Source: Achatina immaculata | Lineage: Eukaryota; Mollusca; Gastropoda; Stylommatophora; Achatinidae | DNA: 64,000 nt | NCBI GenBank assembly: GCA_009760885.1 | Contig: CM019703.1 | Location: forward strand, 12,019,459-12,083,458 | Reading direction: 5' to 3' | Part shown: positions 12,814 through 24,452 of the stretch, piece after piece | Numbering within the stretch: the stretch's first letter is position 1 | Layout of the letters: the number at the start of each line of letters is the position of its first letter | Made by a program: the position numbers and the translations under genes | The notes under the pieces: generated by a model | Told to the model about the DNA's origin: nothing | The model's database searches: none | The model's input: only the letters and a program-made list of their open reading frames with translations

Positions 12814-12961
12814 CATGTGACGTATCTTAATCAGGTCACCCACAGCAGCCGAGCCTCACTACCACTTCGCTTCACTCACATCAGTGAACAGAATAAACGC
12901 AGGATCGTCTTATCAGAGATCATCAGTTTATTATGTGAACTAGATCACCCAGATGGTGAGT
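12814..12961 (+). other. exon-like segment with donor motif, copy 3
   Basis: Equivalent of 2970-3117, with GATG|GTGAGT at 12955/12956 and the same open frame. Confidence 0.3.
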
Positions 12962-13307
12962 CGATTCCAGGATGTTGGCAAATCGTAGTAATGACAATGT
13001 AACATGCGAGCCAGCAATAGAGGAGATAACCAAATAACAAGGGCGTCAATATAAATGAAAATCTAAAATAATACTAGAGGGAGATGAACAAAGAAATAGA
13101 AGAAAGCCAATGAATAAAAACGTCTTATCTTAGAGAGACAAGGAGAAACAAACGTTTTATTTAACACAGTCGCTAATGTCCTTACATTAGCGTATACAAA
13201 CGCTCTCAGAGTCTGTCTCTTACCAACATCATATTTCACCCTTTTACATCCCACAACCACTCCTTTCTCCGATCATTAGCAGACAGAATACTTCAAACAT
13301 AGTTAAA

Positions 13308-14386
13308 AGGGATGGCGACTGCAGTAAAACTGGTTCAAATAATAAAGGTAGATAGAGGAGTATGGTGCAGTTTTACAAGGTGGCAGAGGGAGTTAGTAAG
13401 TCAGAAAAAACAAATAGAAAATATGAGAGTAAGATGAGAATGTATAAATGAAAAACATACAACATCCAGTATATTTCGGCGTGAGCCCTTTTCCATGATT
13501 AGTTACACAAAGAAAACAAAACATATAACTAAACGAGAATCTTATCTTAGTAGTAGCCGTCATAAGTAGAAAACACAAGAATGCGTGTCCCATAGACGAA
13601 GCATAGAGGCCACAAGAGGGGGGGCACAAAAGATAGCAGATGTAGCCAATCGAAAAGAAAAAGCAAAGAAAGAGAGAGAGAAACAGGTGGGGGATTGGAT
13701 AGGGCAGTAGACACCTGTAAGACGCTAGAGAAGCGAGTTTCATGGGGGAGGGTAGGGGAAGAGGAGAGATAACGAAGAACAGAAGGGGCCATAAACACAT
13801 GTAGGGCGCTGGAGACGCAAAACGTGGTGGGACAGGGAGGCAGGGAGATTATGTGAAACTGGTGAATAGGACAAAACTCGGAGGAGCAATAAACATAGAA
13901 CAGCGCCTTATTTTCCATTCTGGCTGTCTCTTCAGCTTCATTTAACTTCATTTAACTTCTTTAGTTTTCCACTTTTTTCTGAGATTTATACACTACTTTC
14001 TTGTTTCTTTCTCCTAGCTTCCCTCCCTACCGCCAACTTCTCTTCTTCTATTGCGCCAAATAGGTGTTTATTGTCCTCCGGGTCTCGTCCTATTCACCAG
14101 TTTCACATTATCTCGTATCTCCAAGCTTCCCTGACCCTTTCTGTTCTTTATTATCTCTCTGCTTCCCCTCCCCCTCCCCGACACCTGCTTCTCCAACGTC
14201 TTACGGGTGTCTGTTGCCATTCACCCCTTCCCCCCACCTGTTTCTTTCTTCCCTCTTCTTTTCGATTGGCTTCATCTGCTATCCTTTTTGACGACCCCCC
14301 CCCCCCCCGTGCTCTGTGCCTCATCTATGAGACACGCATTCTTGTGTTTTCCACTTTTTGGAGGATGCCACTAGGATAAGTTTCTC
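13308..14386. mobile_element. head-to-head Penelope-like pair, unit copy 3
   Basis: Same pair as in copies 1 and 2, starting AAAGGGATGGCGACTGCAG. The left target duplication is worn (CTTCAAACATAGTTAA), while the right one (TTCAGGTTTACTTAA near 14390) is intact. The plus arm has an internal deletion near 14135 that removes the nested LINE end. Confidence 0.7.
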
Positions 14387-14470
14387 ATTCAGGTTTACTT
14401 AACAATTCTGAGATAAAAGATTACTTCTAAAGTATAAAAATCTGCTCTTAACTTAGATATATAACATAGG

Positions 14471-14977
14471 TTTTGCCGAGACGTCGAGTTCTTCAACATA
14501 GACAGCGCAAAGTTAATCTACAACGAAGAAGACGTGGAAGGCGATCAGTACAGTACTTCAGGAACGCTGATCATCACTGTCAGTTGGCTGACTGCCACAA
14601 AAGTATCTTATTCGTATATGTATTGTATTCTAGCTAGCCCAGCAGGCGTTGGGGCAAACGGCGTGGCGACATTGAGTCGCTATAAGAAGAAAACCAAGTG
14701 GTTACCCAGTCTAAGCCAGGCACACATGAAGTTACACTTCTTACAGGCGACTTATTTCACACATTACAACTGCTTTCAGGCGACTCATATCACACATTAC
14801 AACTCCTTACAGGCGACTCAAATCACACATTACAACTCCTTACAGGCGACTAATATCACACATTATAACTCCTTACAAGCGACTCCTATCACACATTACA
14901 ACTCCTTACAGACGACTCATATCACACATTACAACTCTCTACACGGTAAGACAATTCAACTGTCAGCAGAAAGCTGA
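14471..14977 (+). pseudogene. coding-like cassette fused to 33-bp minisatellite, partial copy 4
   Basis: The stop codon found at 5090 and 10123 is absent here (GTGGAA), so the frame runs without interruption from FCRDVEFFNIDSAKLIY through LIITVSWLTATKVSYSY and GVGANGVATLSRYKKKTK into the minisatellite. There it reads as an 11-residue repeat (LQATHITHYNS), ending at 14977. No in-frame ATG starts the conserved part, so it would need an upstream exon. Protein unknown. It is the only stop-free copy, but that may be chance. Confidence 0.3.
14725..14945. repeat. 33-bp minisatellite, longest version
   Basis: About six to seven units of ACAGGCGACTCATATCACAC + ATTACAACTCCTT. It forms the junction between the 5-kb tandem array and the next satellite. 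Confidence 0.9.
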
Positions 14978-15895
14978 CAATAGAGCACATGGATAAAGAA
15001 CTGGCAGGCACAAAATAAACTGACAATAGACCACATAAACAAATAATTGGAAGGCACAAAACTGACAATAGAGCACATGGACAAAAAATTGGTAGACACA
15101 AAACTGACAATAGAGTACATGGACACAGAACTGACAGGTACAAAACTGACAATATAGCACATTCACAAAGAACTGATAGGTACAAAACTGACAATAGAGC
15201 ACATTCACAAAGAACTGATAGGCACAAAACTGCCAATACTCAAGGAAAACATTCAGAAAGAACTGGAAGACATACAACTGACGACAATACTCATAGAGCA
15301 CATAGACAAAGAACTGGCAGACACAAATCTGACAATACTCATAGAGCACATGGACAAAAGACTGGCAGATACAAATCTGACATTACTCATAGAGCACATG
15401 GACAAAAGACTGGCAGATACAAATCTGACAATACTCATACAGCACATGGACAAAAGACTGGCAGATACAAAACCGACATTACTCATAGAGCACATGGAAA
15501 AAGAACTGGCAGACACAAAACTGACAACACTCATAGTGCACATGAACAAAGAACTGGCAGACATAAAAGTGACAATACTCATACAGCATATGGACAAAGA
15601 ACTGCCAGACACAAAACTGACATTACTCATAGAGTACATTCACAAAGAACTGGCAGAGTAATTCTGACAATACTCATAGTGCACATGGACAAAGAACTGG
15701 CAGACATAAAAATGACAATACTCATAGAACACATTAACGAAGAACTGACAGACACAAAACTGACAATACTCATAGAGCACATTCACAAAGAACTAGCAGT
15801 AACAAATCTGACAATACTCATAGAGCACATTCGCAAAGAACTGGCAGACACAAATCTGACAATACTCATAGAGCACATGGACAAAGAACTCTACT
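14975..15895. repeat. 42/48-bp minisatellite array
   Basis: Units built on GAGCACATGGACAAAGAACT + GGCAGACACAAAACTGACAAT. The left part (about 14980-15240) has mostly 42-base units; from about 15290 an added ACTCAT gives 48-base units. On the plus strand it can be read as the 16-residue repeat LADTKLTILIEHMDKE, open because the period is a multiple of three. Unit edges vary (ATGGAC/ATTCAC). Confidence 0.9.
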
Positions 15896-17339
15896 TTATG
15901 GTAAAGTTAGACATATTAGCACCCTTTTTAGTATCGTTACATGTCTACATCACATTCCAAAATTACAATGTTCAGCTTGGAAATTTTTGTAAAACATAAT
16001 AGTCTGCCTATTTGTTAAAACAACAGACAAAAACTCATGTATTAGAGGAGTGTTGCACGGGGTATTTGAGTAGGGAAGAACTTAATCATAGTATTAGGAA
16101 GATACCCAGGGAACAAAAGTTTAGGCTACAAAACGTTCAGTGCATAAGTCAAATTTTGGTGAACTCGCACGGAGTTAGGAATCTCGTGCTATAGTGAAGG
16201 TCATAACAAAATGTCTTTTGCGTGAATGTGAATTTCACGGAGAGATAGTTCTGGAAGGATGGCAGAGAAAATGCCTGTTATATAAAAATACTCAGAGCTG
16301 AGTTGAATGATTATTATGAGTATTATTAGAGATAGAGGCAAGTTAGAGAGTCATGTAGAAATTGTGTTTGAGTTTGTTCTAGAAGTCGCTGTTGAGTAGA
16401 AGTTTTCCAGTCGTGCCTTAGGTTCATTGCTGTAGTAATTGTCCTGTAGTACAAAGTTTTTCTTAGGAAGAATGTAGTCAGTGTAGTAATATTGTTAATG
16501 ACAAGACTGAAAGTGTTACAGTGGTTCTCACCTTTTATGAGGATGTGTGGTATTTTGGATGATTTTTGGAGTTTCATAGAATTGTAAGTTGTGCCTTCAT
16601 TTGTAACCACTCTGATGTTGGTTATTATTTCCTTCCCCATGGCATTGCTCTCATGCCCGGGAAGTACAGTGTACTTTTTGCGATCACCCTGCCATGTTGG
16701 CAGCTCTTTGTTTTGCCTCATCCACATAGTTCATCCAACATTCTATTCATTCAATAAATGTTGACTTTGTATTGTAACTTGAATTCTTACTTCCTTCATG
16801 AGTTCAAATGTGAGTCTAGACGTGTGCGTGGAAAGTACTGTGACACTCTGTGGTTATTGTTAAGTTGGTGAACCTAGTTTTGTTGTTGAATCACGTAGTG
16901 TATAATAATGTGACAATCTGCCTTTTGGTTTAACAAGTACTAAGCTTACGGCAATAACAAAATGTAATGATTCGGTACAGTAAGTTCCAAACCTTTAATA
17001 GCAACAGACCACTCTATACATGTGTCATCTTTTCACACTCGTATTCTCCTAGCAGCTGCGCTCTAGAGAGAGACAGTAATACTATTTGCAGCCGATGATA
17101 ATATTTTCCACCAGCTAATCTAAGAGAAATAAATACTGGTTTACAGTGATTACGAAGTCTAGGTCTCAAGCGTGGAGAAAGCCCATGACCATTTGACCTT
17201 TTTTGCAGGCCGAAACTAGAGATTCTACATTTTACAGTTTTATACAACTCCGGCGGAACTAAAGAACTAAAAATCTCTGTAACCATGCAAGGTAGAAAAA
17301 CACTTTGCCCGACATATCGTTCCGATTTGCACTGGACTT
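15896..17339. other. unassigned sequence
   Basis: No recognised element. Contains an AATAAA signal near 16753 and several short open frames on both strands (for example a 133-codon minus frame 16326-16727) with no recognisable domain. The absence of similarity to other parts of the window suggests single-copy or old sequence. Confidence 0.5.
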
Positions 17340-17729
17340 AGCAAAATGCCCCAAGAAAAGAAAACTCCGCACCTGCAAACAGAACCAGGAACAGCAGTCA
17401 AAAGGAAAATATACAGGCAAAAGGGACGAAGAACTATCAACGAAAACCTGCAAGGTCATGTCCCGGACAGCCTAGAACTACCCCCAGAAGTTGAAGACGA
17501 CGACTTCAAAGTAGGGGACTATAGTAGAAAGAGACGATAGTTGCAGAGATCCCCCGTGACTGGCTGGAAATAACACACACCATGTACCCAGAGAAAACAG
17601 CCGAGAAAAAGCAGAACACCGGAGCCGCGACCCCAAACAACAGAGACAGAAATAGGAAACTGTCACAGAGACGAAGTAAAGAACGCCCCTCGCCCCTCTA
17701 ATGCCAACATGGACTCCTCGACAGCCGAC
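17340..17729 (+). pseudogene. possible LINE ORF1-like remnant
   Basis: Short frames rich in Lys, Arg, Pro and acidic residues (for example PPEVEDDDFKVGDYSRKRR near 17480) ending at the edge of the 30-bp satellite. The composition resembles the hinge or tail of LINE ORF1 proteins, but no zinc knuckle was found, so this is a weak call. An L1/Tx1-like RT remnant lies on the other side of the satellite. Confidence 0.2.
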
Positions 17730-20700
17730 AGGCTCTCTCTTCTCAGCTGACAAACGTTCCCTTCTCGACTCAGCTGACAAAGTTCCCTTCTTCTCGACTA
17801 TGCTGACAAAGTTCCCTTCCCGACTCAGCTGACAGACGTTCTCTTCTTCTCCACCAAGCTGACAAACGTTCCCTTCTCGACTCAACTGACAAACGTTAAC
17901 TTCTCGACTCAGCTGACAAACGTTCCCTTCCCGACTCAGCTGACAAACGTTAACTTCTCGACTCAGCTGACAAACGTTCCCTTTCCGACTCAGCTGATAG
18001 ACGTTCTCTTCTTCTCGACTCAGCTGACAGACATTATTTTCTTCTCGACTCTACTGACAGACGTTCCCCTCTCCTCGACTATGCTGACAGACGCTTTTTC
18101 TACTCTACTAAACTAACAGACGTTCTCTTCTTCTCGACTCAGCTGACAGACGTTCCTCTCTACTAGACTAAGCTGACAGACGTTCATGTCCTCTCGACTA
18201 AGCTGACAGACGTTTCCCTTTACTCTACTCAACTGACAGACGTTCCGATCTTCTCGACTCAGCTGACAGACGTTCTCTTCTTCTTGACTCAGCTGACAAA
18301 CGTTCCCCTCTCCTCGACTCAGCTGACAGACGTTCTGTTCTTCTCGACCAAGCTGACAGACGTTCTTTTCTTCTCGACTCAACTGACAGATGTTCTCTTC
18401 TACTCGAATCAGCAGACAGACATTCTCTTCTTGTCGATTATGCTGACAGACGTTTCCTTCTGCGCGACTCAGCTGAGAGACGTTTCCTTCTTCTCGACTA
18501 TGCTGACAGACGTTCTCTTCTTCTCTATTCAGCTGACAGAAGTTCTCTTCTTCTCGACTCAGCTGACAGACGTTCCACTCTCCTCGACTATGCTGACTGA
18601 CATTCTCTTCTTCTCGACTTGCTAACATACGTTCCAATCTCCTCGACTAAGCTGACAGACGTTCCCCTTTCCTTGACTCAGCTGATAGACGTTCCCCTTT
18701 CCTTGACTCAGCTGACAGACGTTCCCCTTTCCTTGACTCAGCTGACAGACGCTCTCTTCTTCTCGAATCAGTAGACAGACGTTCACTTCTTCTCGACTCA
18801 GCAGACAAACGTTCCCTTCTTCTCGACTCAGCTGACAAACGTTTTCTTATTCTCAACTCAGCTGACAAACGTTTCCTTATTCTCGACTCAGCTAACAAAC
18901 GTTCCCTTCCCGACTCAGCTGACAGACGTTCTCTTCTTCCCGACTCAGCTGACAGACGTTCTCTTCTTCTCGAATCAGCCGACAAACGTTCCCTTCTCGA
19001 CTCAGCTGAAAAACGTTCACTTCTTCTCGACTACGCAGACAAACGTTCGCTTCTTCTCGACTCAGTTGACAAACGTTCCTCTCTACTCGACTAAGCTGAC
19101 AGACGTTCACGTCTTCTCGACTAAGCTGACAGACGTTTCCCTCTACTCGACTCAACTGACAGACGTTCCCTTCTTCTCGACTACGCAGACAAACGTTCGC
19201 TTCTTCTCGACTCAGTTGACAAACGTTCCTCTCTACTCGACTAAGCTGACAGACGTTCACGTCTTCTCGACTAAGCTGACAGACGTTTCCCTCTACTCGA
19301 CTCAACTGACAGACGTTCCCTTCTTCTCGACTCAGCTGACAGACGTTCCTTTCTTCTCGACTCAGCTGACAGACGTTCCTTTCTTCTCGACTCAGCTGAC
19401 AGACGTTTCCCTCTACTCGACTCAACTGACAAACATTCCCATCTTCTCGACTCAGATGACAGACGTTCTCTTCTTCTCTACTCAGCTGACAAACGTTCCC
19501 CTCTCATCGACTCAGCTGACAGACGTTTCCTTCTCGATTCAGCTGACAAACGTTTACTTCTTTTCGACTCAGCTGACAAATTTCCCTTCCCGACTCAACT
19601 GACAAACGTTCCTTTCTTCTCGACTCAGCTGACAGACTTTATTTTCTCCTCGACTATGCTGACAGACGTTATTTTCTTCTCTTCTAAGCTGACAGACGTT
19701 CTCTTCTTTTCGACACAGCTGACAGACGTTCCTTTCTACTCGACTACGCTGACCGACGTTCCTTTCTTCTCGACTCAGCTGACCGACGTTTCCCTCTACT
19801 CGACTCAACTGACAAACGTTCCCATCTTCTCGACTCAGCTGACAGACGTCCTCTTCTTCTCTACTCAGCTGACAAACGTTCCCCTCTCATCGACTCAACA
19901 GACAGACGTTCCCTTCTCGATTCAGTTTTCAAACGTTTCCTTCTTTTCGACTCAGCTGACAAATTTCCCTTCCCGACTCAACTGACAGACGTTCCCTTCT
20001 TCTCGACTCAATTGACAGACGTTCCCTTCTTCTCGACTCAGCTGACAGACGTTCCCTTCTTCCCGAGTCAACTGACAGACGTTCCCTTCTTCTCGACTCA
20101 ACTGACAGACGTTCCCTTCTTCTCGACTCAGCTGACTGACGTTCCATTCTTCTCGACTCACCTGACAGACATTATTTTCTTCCCTACTCAGGTGACAGAC
20201 TTTATTTTCTTCTTGACTCTGCGGACAGACGTTCCCCTCTCCTCGACTATGCTGACAGACGTTATTTTCTTCTCTACTAAGCTTACATACATTCCCATCT
20301 TCTCGACTCAGCTGACAAACGTTCCCCTCTCCTCGATTCAGCTGACAGACGTTCCCTTCTTCTCGGCTCAGCTGACAGACTTTCTCTTCTTCTCGACTCA
20401 GCTGACAGACGTTCTCTTCTTCTCGACTCAGTTGAAGGACGTTCCCATCTTCTCGACTCAGCTGACAGACGTTCTGTTCTTCTCTACCCAGCTGATAGAC
20501 GTTCTCTTCTTCTCGGCTCAGCTGACAGAAGTTCTCTTCTTCTCGACTCAGCTGATAGCCGTTCCACTCTCCTCGACTATGCTGACAGACGTTCTCTTCT
20601 TCTCGACTATGCTGACAAACGTTCCCCTCTCCTCGACTCAGCTGGCAGACGTTCCTCTTTCCTTGACTCAGCTGACAGACGTTCCCTTCTTCTCGACTCA

Positions 20701-21535
20701 GCTAACAAACGTTCCCTTCTTCTCAACTCAGTTGAAAAACGTTCCTCTCTCCTCGACTCAGATGACAGACACTCTTTTCTTCTCGACTCAATTGGTAGAC
20801 GTTCTCTTCTTCTCGACTCAGATGACAAACGTTCCCATCTCCTCGACTCACCTGACAGACGTTCCTTTCTTCTCTACCCAGCTGATAGACGTTCTCTTCT
20901 TCTCGGCTCAGCTGACAGAAGTTCTCTTCTTCTCGACTCAGCTGATAGCCGTTCCACTCTCCTCGACTATGCTGACAGACGTTCTCTTCTTCTCGACTAT
21001 GCTGACAAACGTTCCCCTCTCCTCGACTCAGCTGGCAGACGTTCCTCTTTCCTTGACTCAGCTGACAGACGTTCCCTTCTTCTCGACTCAGCTAACAAAC
21101 GTTCCCTTCTTCTCAACTCAGTTGAAAAACGTTCCTCTCTCCTCGACTCAGATGACAGACACTCTTTTCTTCTCGACTCAATTGGTAGACGTTCTCTTCT
21201 TCTCGACTCAGATGACAAACGTTCCCATCTCCTCGACTCACCTGACAGACGTTCCTTTCTTCTCGACTCAGCTGACAGACGTTCTTTTCTTCTCGACTCA
21301 ACTGACACATGTTCTGTTCTTCTCGACTCAGCTGACAGAAGTTGTCTTCTTCTAGACTCAACTGACAGACGTTCTCTTCCTGTCGACTGTGATGACAAAC
21401 GTTACCACGTTCTCTACTTCTCGACTGAGATGACAGACGTTCCCTTCTTCTCGACTCAGCTTACAGACTTTATTTTATTCTCGACTCAGCTGACACCCTC
21501 TCCTCGACTATGACACCCTCTCCTCGACTATGCTG
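17730..21535. repeat. 30-bp satellite array
   Basis: About 125 units of TCGACTCAGCTGACAGACGT + TCCCTTCTTC, with 27-base variants at the left end. The CAGCTG-centred half is more constant than the pyrimidine linker. Because the period is divisible by three, one plus frame (QLTDVPFFST) and two minus frames (SREEGNVCQL, SRRRERLSAE) stay open for long stretches, including 447 codons at 20012-21355. Higher-order structure: 20481-20870 is repeated as 20871-21260 (13 units, 390 bases, no difference seen), and a five-unit block near 19021-19170 is repeated 150 bases later. Confidence 0.95.
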
Positions 21536-21539
21536 ACAA

Positions 21540-22920
21540 ACATTATATTACGCAAAGCATTACTCCACTAGGAGTAATAGGGAATCACCTCAGAGAATGG
21601 ATTCACATTCTATATTCCAAGCCTGAGAGCAAAATCTTAGTAAACTACACGATTACAGAGACTTTCAGGTTACCTAGATTTGTTAGACAGGGCTGCTCCC
21701 TCTCTCCTGTAAGTACTCACTCTAGAACCATTACTAGAAAAAAAAATCAGACAAGACAAAACAATTCAGGGAACATTCATACCTTGTAGGGAAGAGAAAG
21801 TTGTTTGCATGCGCAGACGACACTATCTTCTTCCCACCAACAGACAGATCATTTCCGAACATTCTAGAGGCATTTTTAGAGTTCGATAAAGTCAGTTGTG
21901 CCAAACTAAACATACTGAAGTCAGTAATCATGGGGATAGGCAAATATCGGAACTAAATGGACATCTCCTTTAAATCTCACACATACAGACAACATCAAAC
22001 TTTACGGCATCACTTTCCCGTCACACACAAACAAATCACGTAAACCCACATGAGAGAAACTTGTAGCACAAATCATAGACATGCTGAACAGGTACAAATA
22101 TAAAACTACAAAGATGCTCGATTCACAGTAGTGAACACTTACATTATTCCAAAAATAATCCACATAGCTGCAGTACTAGACCCTCCACAACAGACAATCC
22201 ACTAAATCAACAAACAGATCAGACGCTACATCTTCACAAACACTATATACAGCATCAAACAGAAAACTCTCATACAGGACAAACTTCACGGAGGAATTAC
22301 CCTCCAAGACATACAAACAAAGATCCAAGCACTCAGAATCTGTCTCGTGGGCCGCATCATCAAACATCCAAAACATCACGCACTAGCTCACTACTCAGAC
22401 TATCAAATCTGCTCACGCCAAACATCTCACAGCCACACCAATTTGGTACTCTGCCATTCTTTTACAAAACCTACATTCAAAGCCATCCACGGAAACGAAA
22501 CGCTCACCGCTGCAGAACAAATTGCATCTACAAACATTTAATCAGAAACCAAGCACCTCCACTACATCTCAGAATCAAAAGAGATTGGAGATACGCCCTC
22601 GTCGAAGTAACTTTCACAAACCTCTATCTTAGAAATATTCCACACAAAGCCAGAGAAATTAGAGTTATTTATAACATGACACCTAACACACAGAGAGAAG
22701 CGCACAGATCCAAACAGACAGCACCATGTCAGCTATGCAGGAACAACATACAAGAAACAAAAGAACACATATTTTACGAATGCAGTACAAACACATCTAG
22801 TATAACAACACTATGGAACAAATTAGAAACACACAGCACAAAGGACAGACATATATAAAACTTTTATGCTAGATAATATTCCTGTAACTCAGCCGAAAAC
22901 AAATAAACAAACAAACAAAA
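21540..22920 (+). mobile_element. degenerate L1/Tx1-like LINE, RT and C-terminal part
   Basis: In pieces across frames: RQGCSLSP near 21690 (RT motif), ACADDTIFF near 21808-21834 (catalytic ADD box), AFLEFDKVSCAKLNILKS after it, then GGITLQDIQTKIQALRICL near 22290 (the post-RT GG..L.D...K..AL pattern of L1-type ORF2), and CQLCRNNIQETKEHIFYEC near 22725 (C-terminal CCHC-like zinc motif). It ends in an A-rich AAACAAACAAAC stretch. Several stops and frameshifts are present. The 5' part is replaced by the 30-bp satellite. Confidence 0.75.
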
Positions 22921-23165
22921 CACACACACACGCAAACACACAGACACAGACACGGGCACGCACGCTGGCCCTGATCACAGAGTTCAGGTACTTGGCGTGG
23001 ACGTGCAGCAAAAAAAAAAAAAAAGCTAGATTTAAGTTCTGCAGATTCTAGATTTTTCTAAGATCTGTTTCGACAAAGGGAATTGGAAATTATGACATGC
23101 TGTAACCATGAAAGAAATAAAACCTTAACGGTATCGAGAATATGAGAGAGAGAGAGAGAGAGAGA
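22921..23165. repeat. simple repeats: (CA)n, poly(A), (GA)n
   Basis: CACACACG repeats near 22920-22965, A15 near 23011, and (GA)n at about 23140-23168. No gene seen. Confidence 0.8.
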
Positions 23166-23169
23166 GAGG

Positions 23170-23485
23170 AAGGGAGAGAGAGTCTATAAAGAAATAAGAC
23201 GCAAATGCAGAGAAGCAAAAGAAGTATGGTTAAATGAACAGTGCAGACAGATAGAGGACTCTCATAATAAAGACAGCAAAAACATGCACAAACGAATTAG
23301 TGAACTCACAGGCAGGAAAACAAAATATACCACAGGATGCCTGAAATCGAAAGAAGGTAAAATGTTAATGGGAAAAGAAGACATTGTGGACAGAGTATAT
23401 CGGTGAGCTACATGGAGGAGAAAGACCAGAATTAACACCAGATACTGAAAACTGTGAGGGACCACCAGTACGATGCAACAGGACA
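23170..23485 (+). mobile_element. LINE fragment, endonuclease-RT linker
   Basis: One frame reads RRKCREAKEVWLNEQCRQIE, then NMHKRISELTGRKTKY and SKEGKMLMGKEDIVDRVY. This is the linker between endonuclease and RT in RTE/Jockey-type elements with an EN-RT ORF. Truncated on both sides, directly 3' of (GA)n. Confidence 0.55.
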
Positions 23486-24452
23486 TAAAATTCGTTTATG
23501 TCGTCGTTGAAGCATATAATCATTGTTCACATAATCAAACTCTAGCGTTATTTTCTACACAAACTGTGATAGAAAATGTCTAACTCTACACTGCACTAGA
23601 TCAACAACTCGTGAATAACTCATCCTCTGTTCTGCTGTTCCCCTCTGTTCTTCTCTATGTCCGTCCTTTCGTTTGTTCTTTTCCTATTCCTCGTCCTACG
23701 TATTTATTTTGTCCTCTTTCTATCCTTCGTCGTCCTGTCTGTTTTGTTCTTTTTCTCAAAACTGCCTGCCTGGCTTGTATGTCGTAAGTCAGTTGTCCAA
23801 TATAACACACCTCTAGATCTTTCTATTGGTCAGATGGTTAACTACTACTGACTGGGGCCTGATTGGATTTCTGAATAAATCAGGCCACTCCCTTTTTTCA
23901 AAACTGTGTGCAAATTGCGTCCTGATATGAGCAAATATGCCTCCCTGTCAGTTGCGTCAAATCCGTCTACTCAGTTTTCATTGAGGATATTGTCTATGTC
24001 AGCTATCTCATGTCGTATATTTCAGGGATTTATCCGTTCTCTACTTTTATTCTGTCTTCGCTTTTCATTGCGTCTTCGCTTTTCATTGTGTCTTGTGTTT
24101 TTGGTATCTACTTAGTCTGATTTCTCTTCTGAGCGTCCTGTCGTAATATTACTTCTAATACCGTGGGAGTGTTCCTCTCAAAGCGGTTCTCAAACTTTCC
24201 ATCATTTCTGACCTACTTTCTATTTATCAATAATAATCATAACTATTATAAATGTTAATAGTAATAGCTGTAATAATAAGAGCATTAGCAATAGTAATTA
24301 TGATACTATCCAAATTTACAAGGGACTATGTTACATAAAATATTTACTCTTCTTAGCCATTGTCTCGACAACGGTTATACACTCGTTGTGAAGTTTCTAT
24401 GTACGTATTTACCATGTTACACCTGTACCATGCTCAACAATTGTTACCAGTC
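23486..24452. other. unassigned AT- and pyrimidine-rich sequence
   Basis: No element or gene recognised. AT-rich trinucleotide-like stretches at 24230-24300. Confidence 0.5.

Noticed and set aside
16326..16727. 133-codon minus-strand frame as a gene
   Set aside because: No recognisable domain and no supporting signals. The length is compatible with chance in AT-rich DNA of this size.
20012..21355. 447-codon open frame across the 30-bp satellite
   Set aside because: The period is a multiple of three, so a stop-free unit gives a stop-free array. Minus frames are open as well, and no unique coding flank, start context or splice signal was found.
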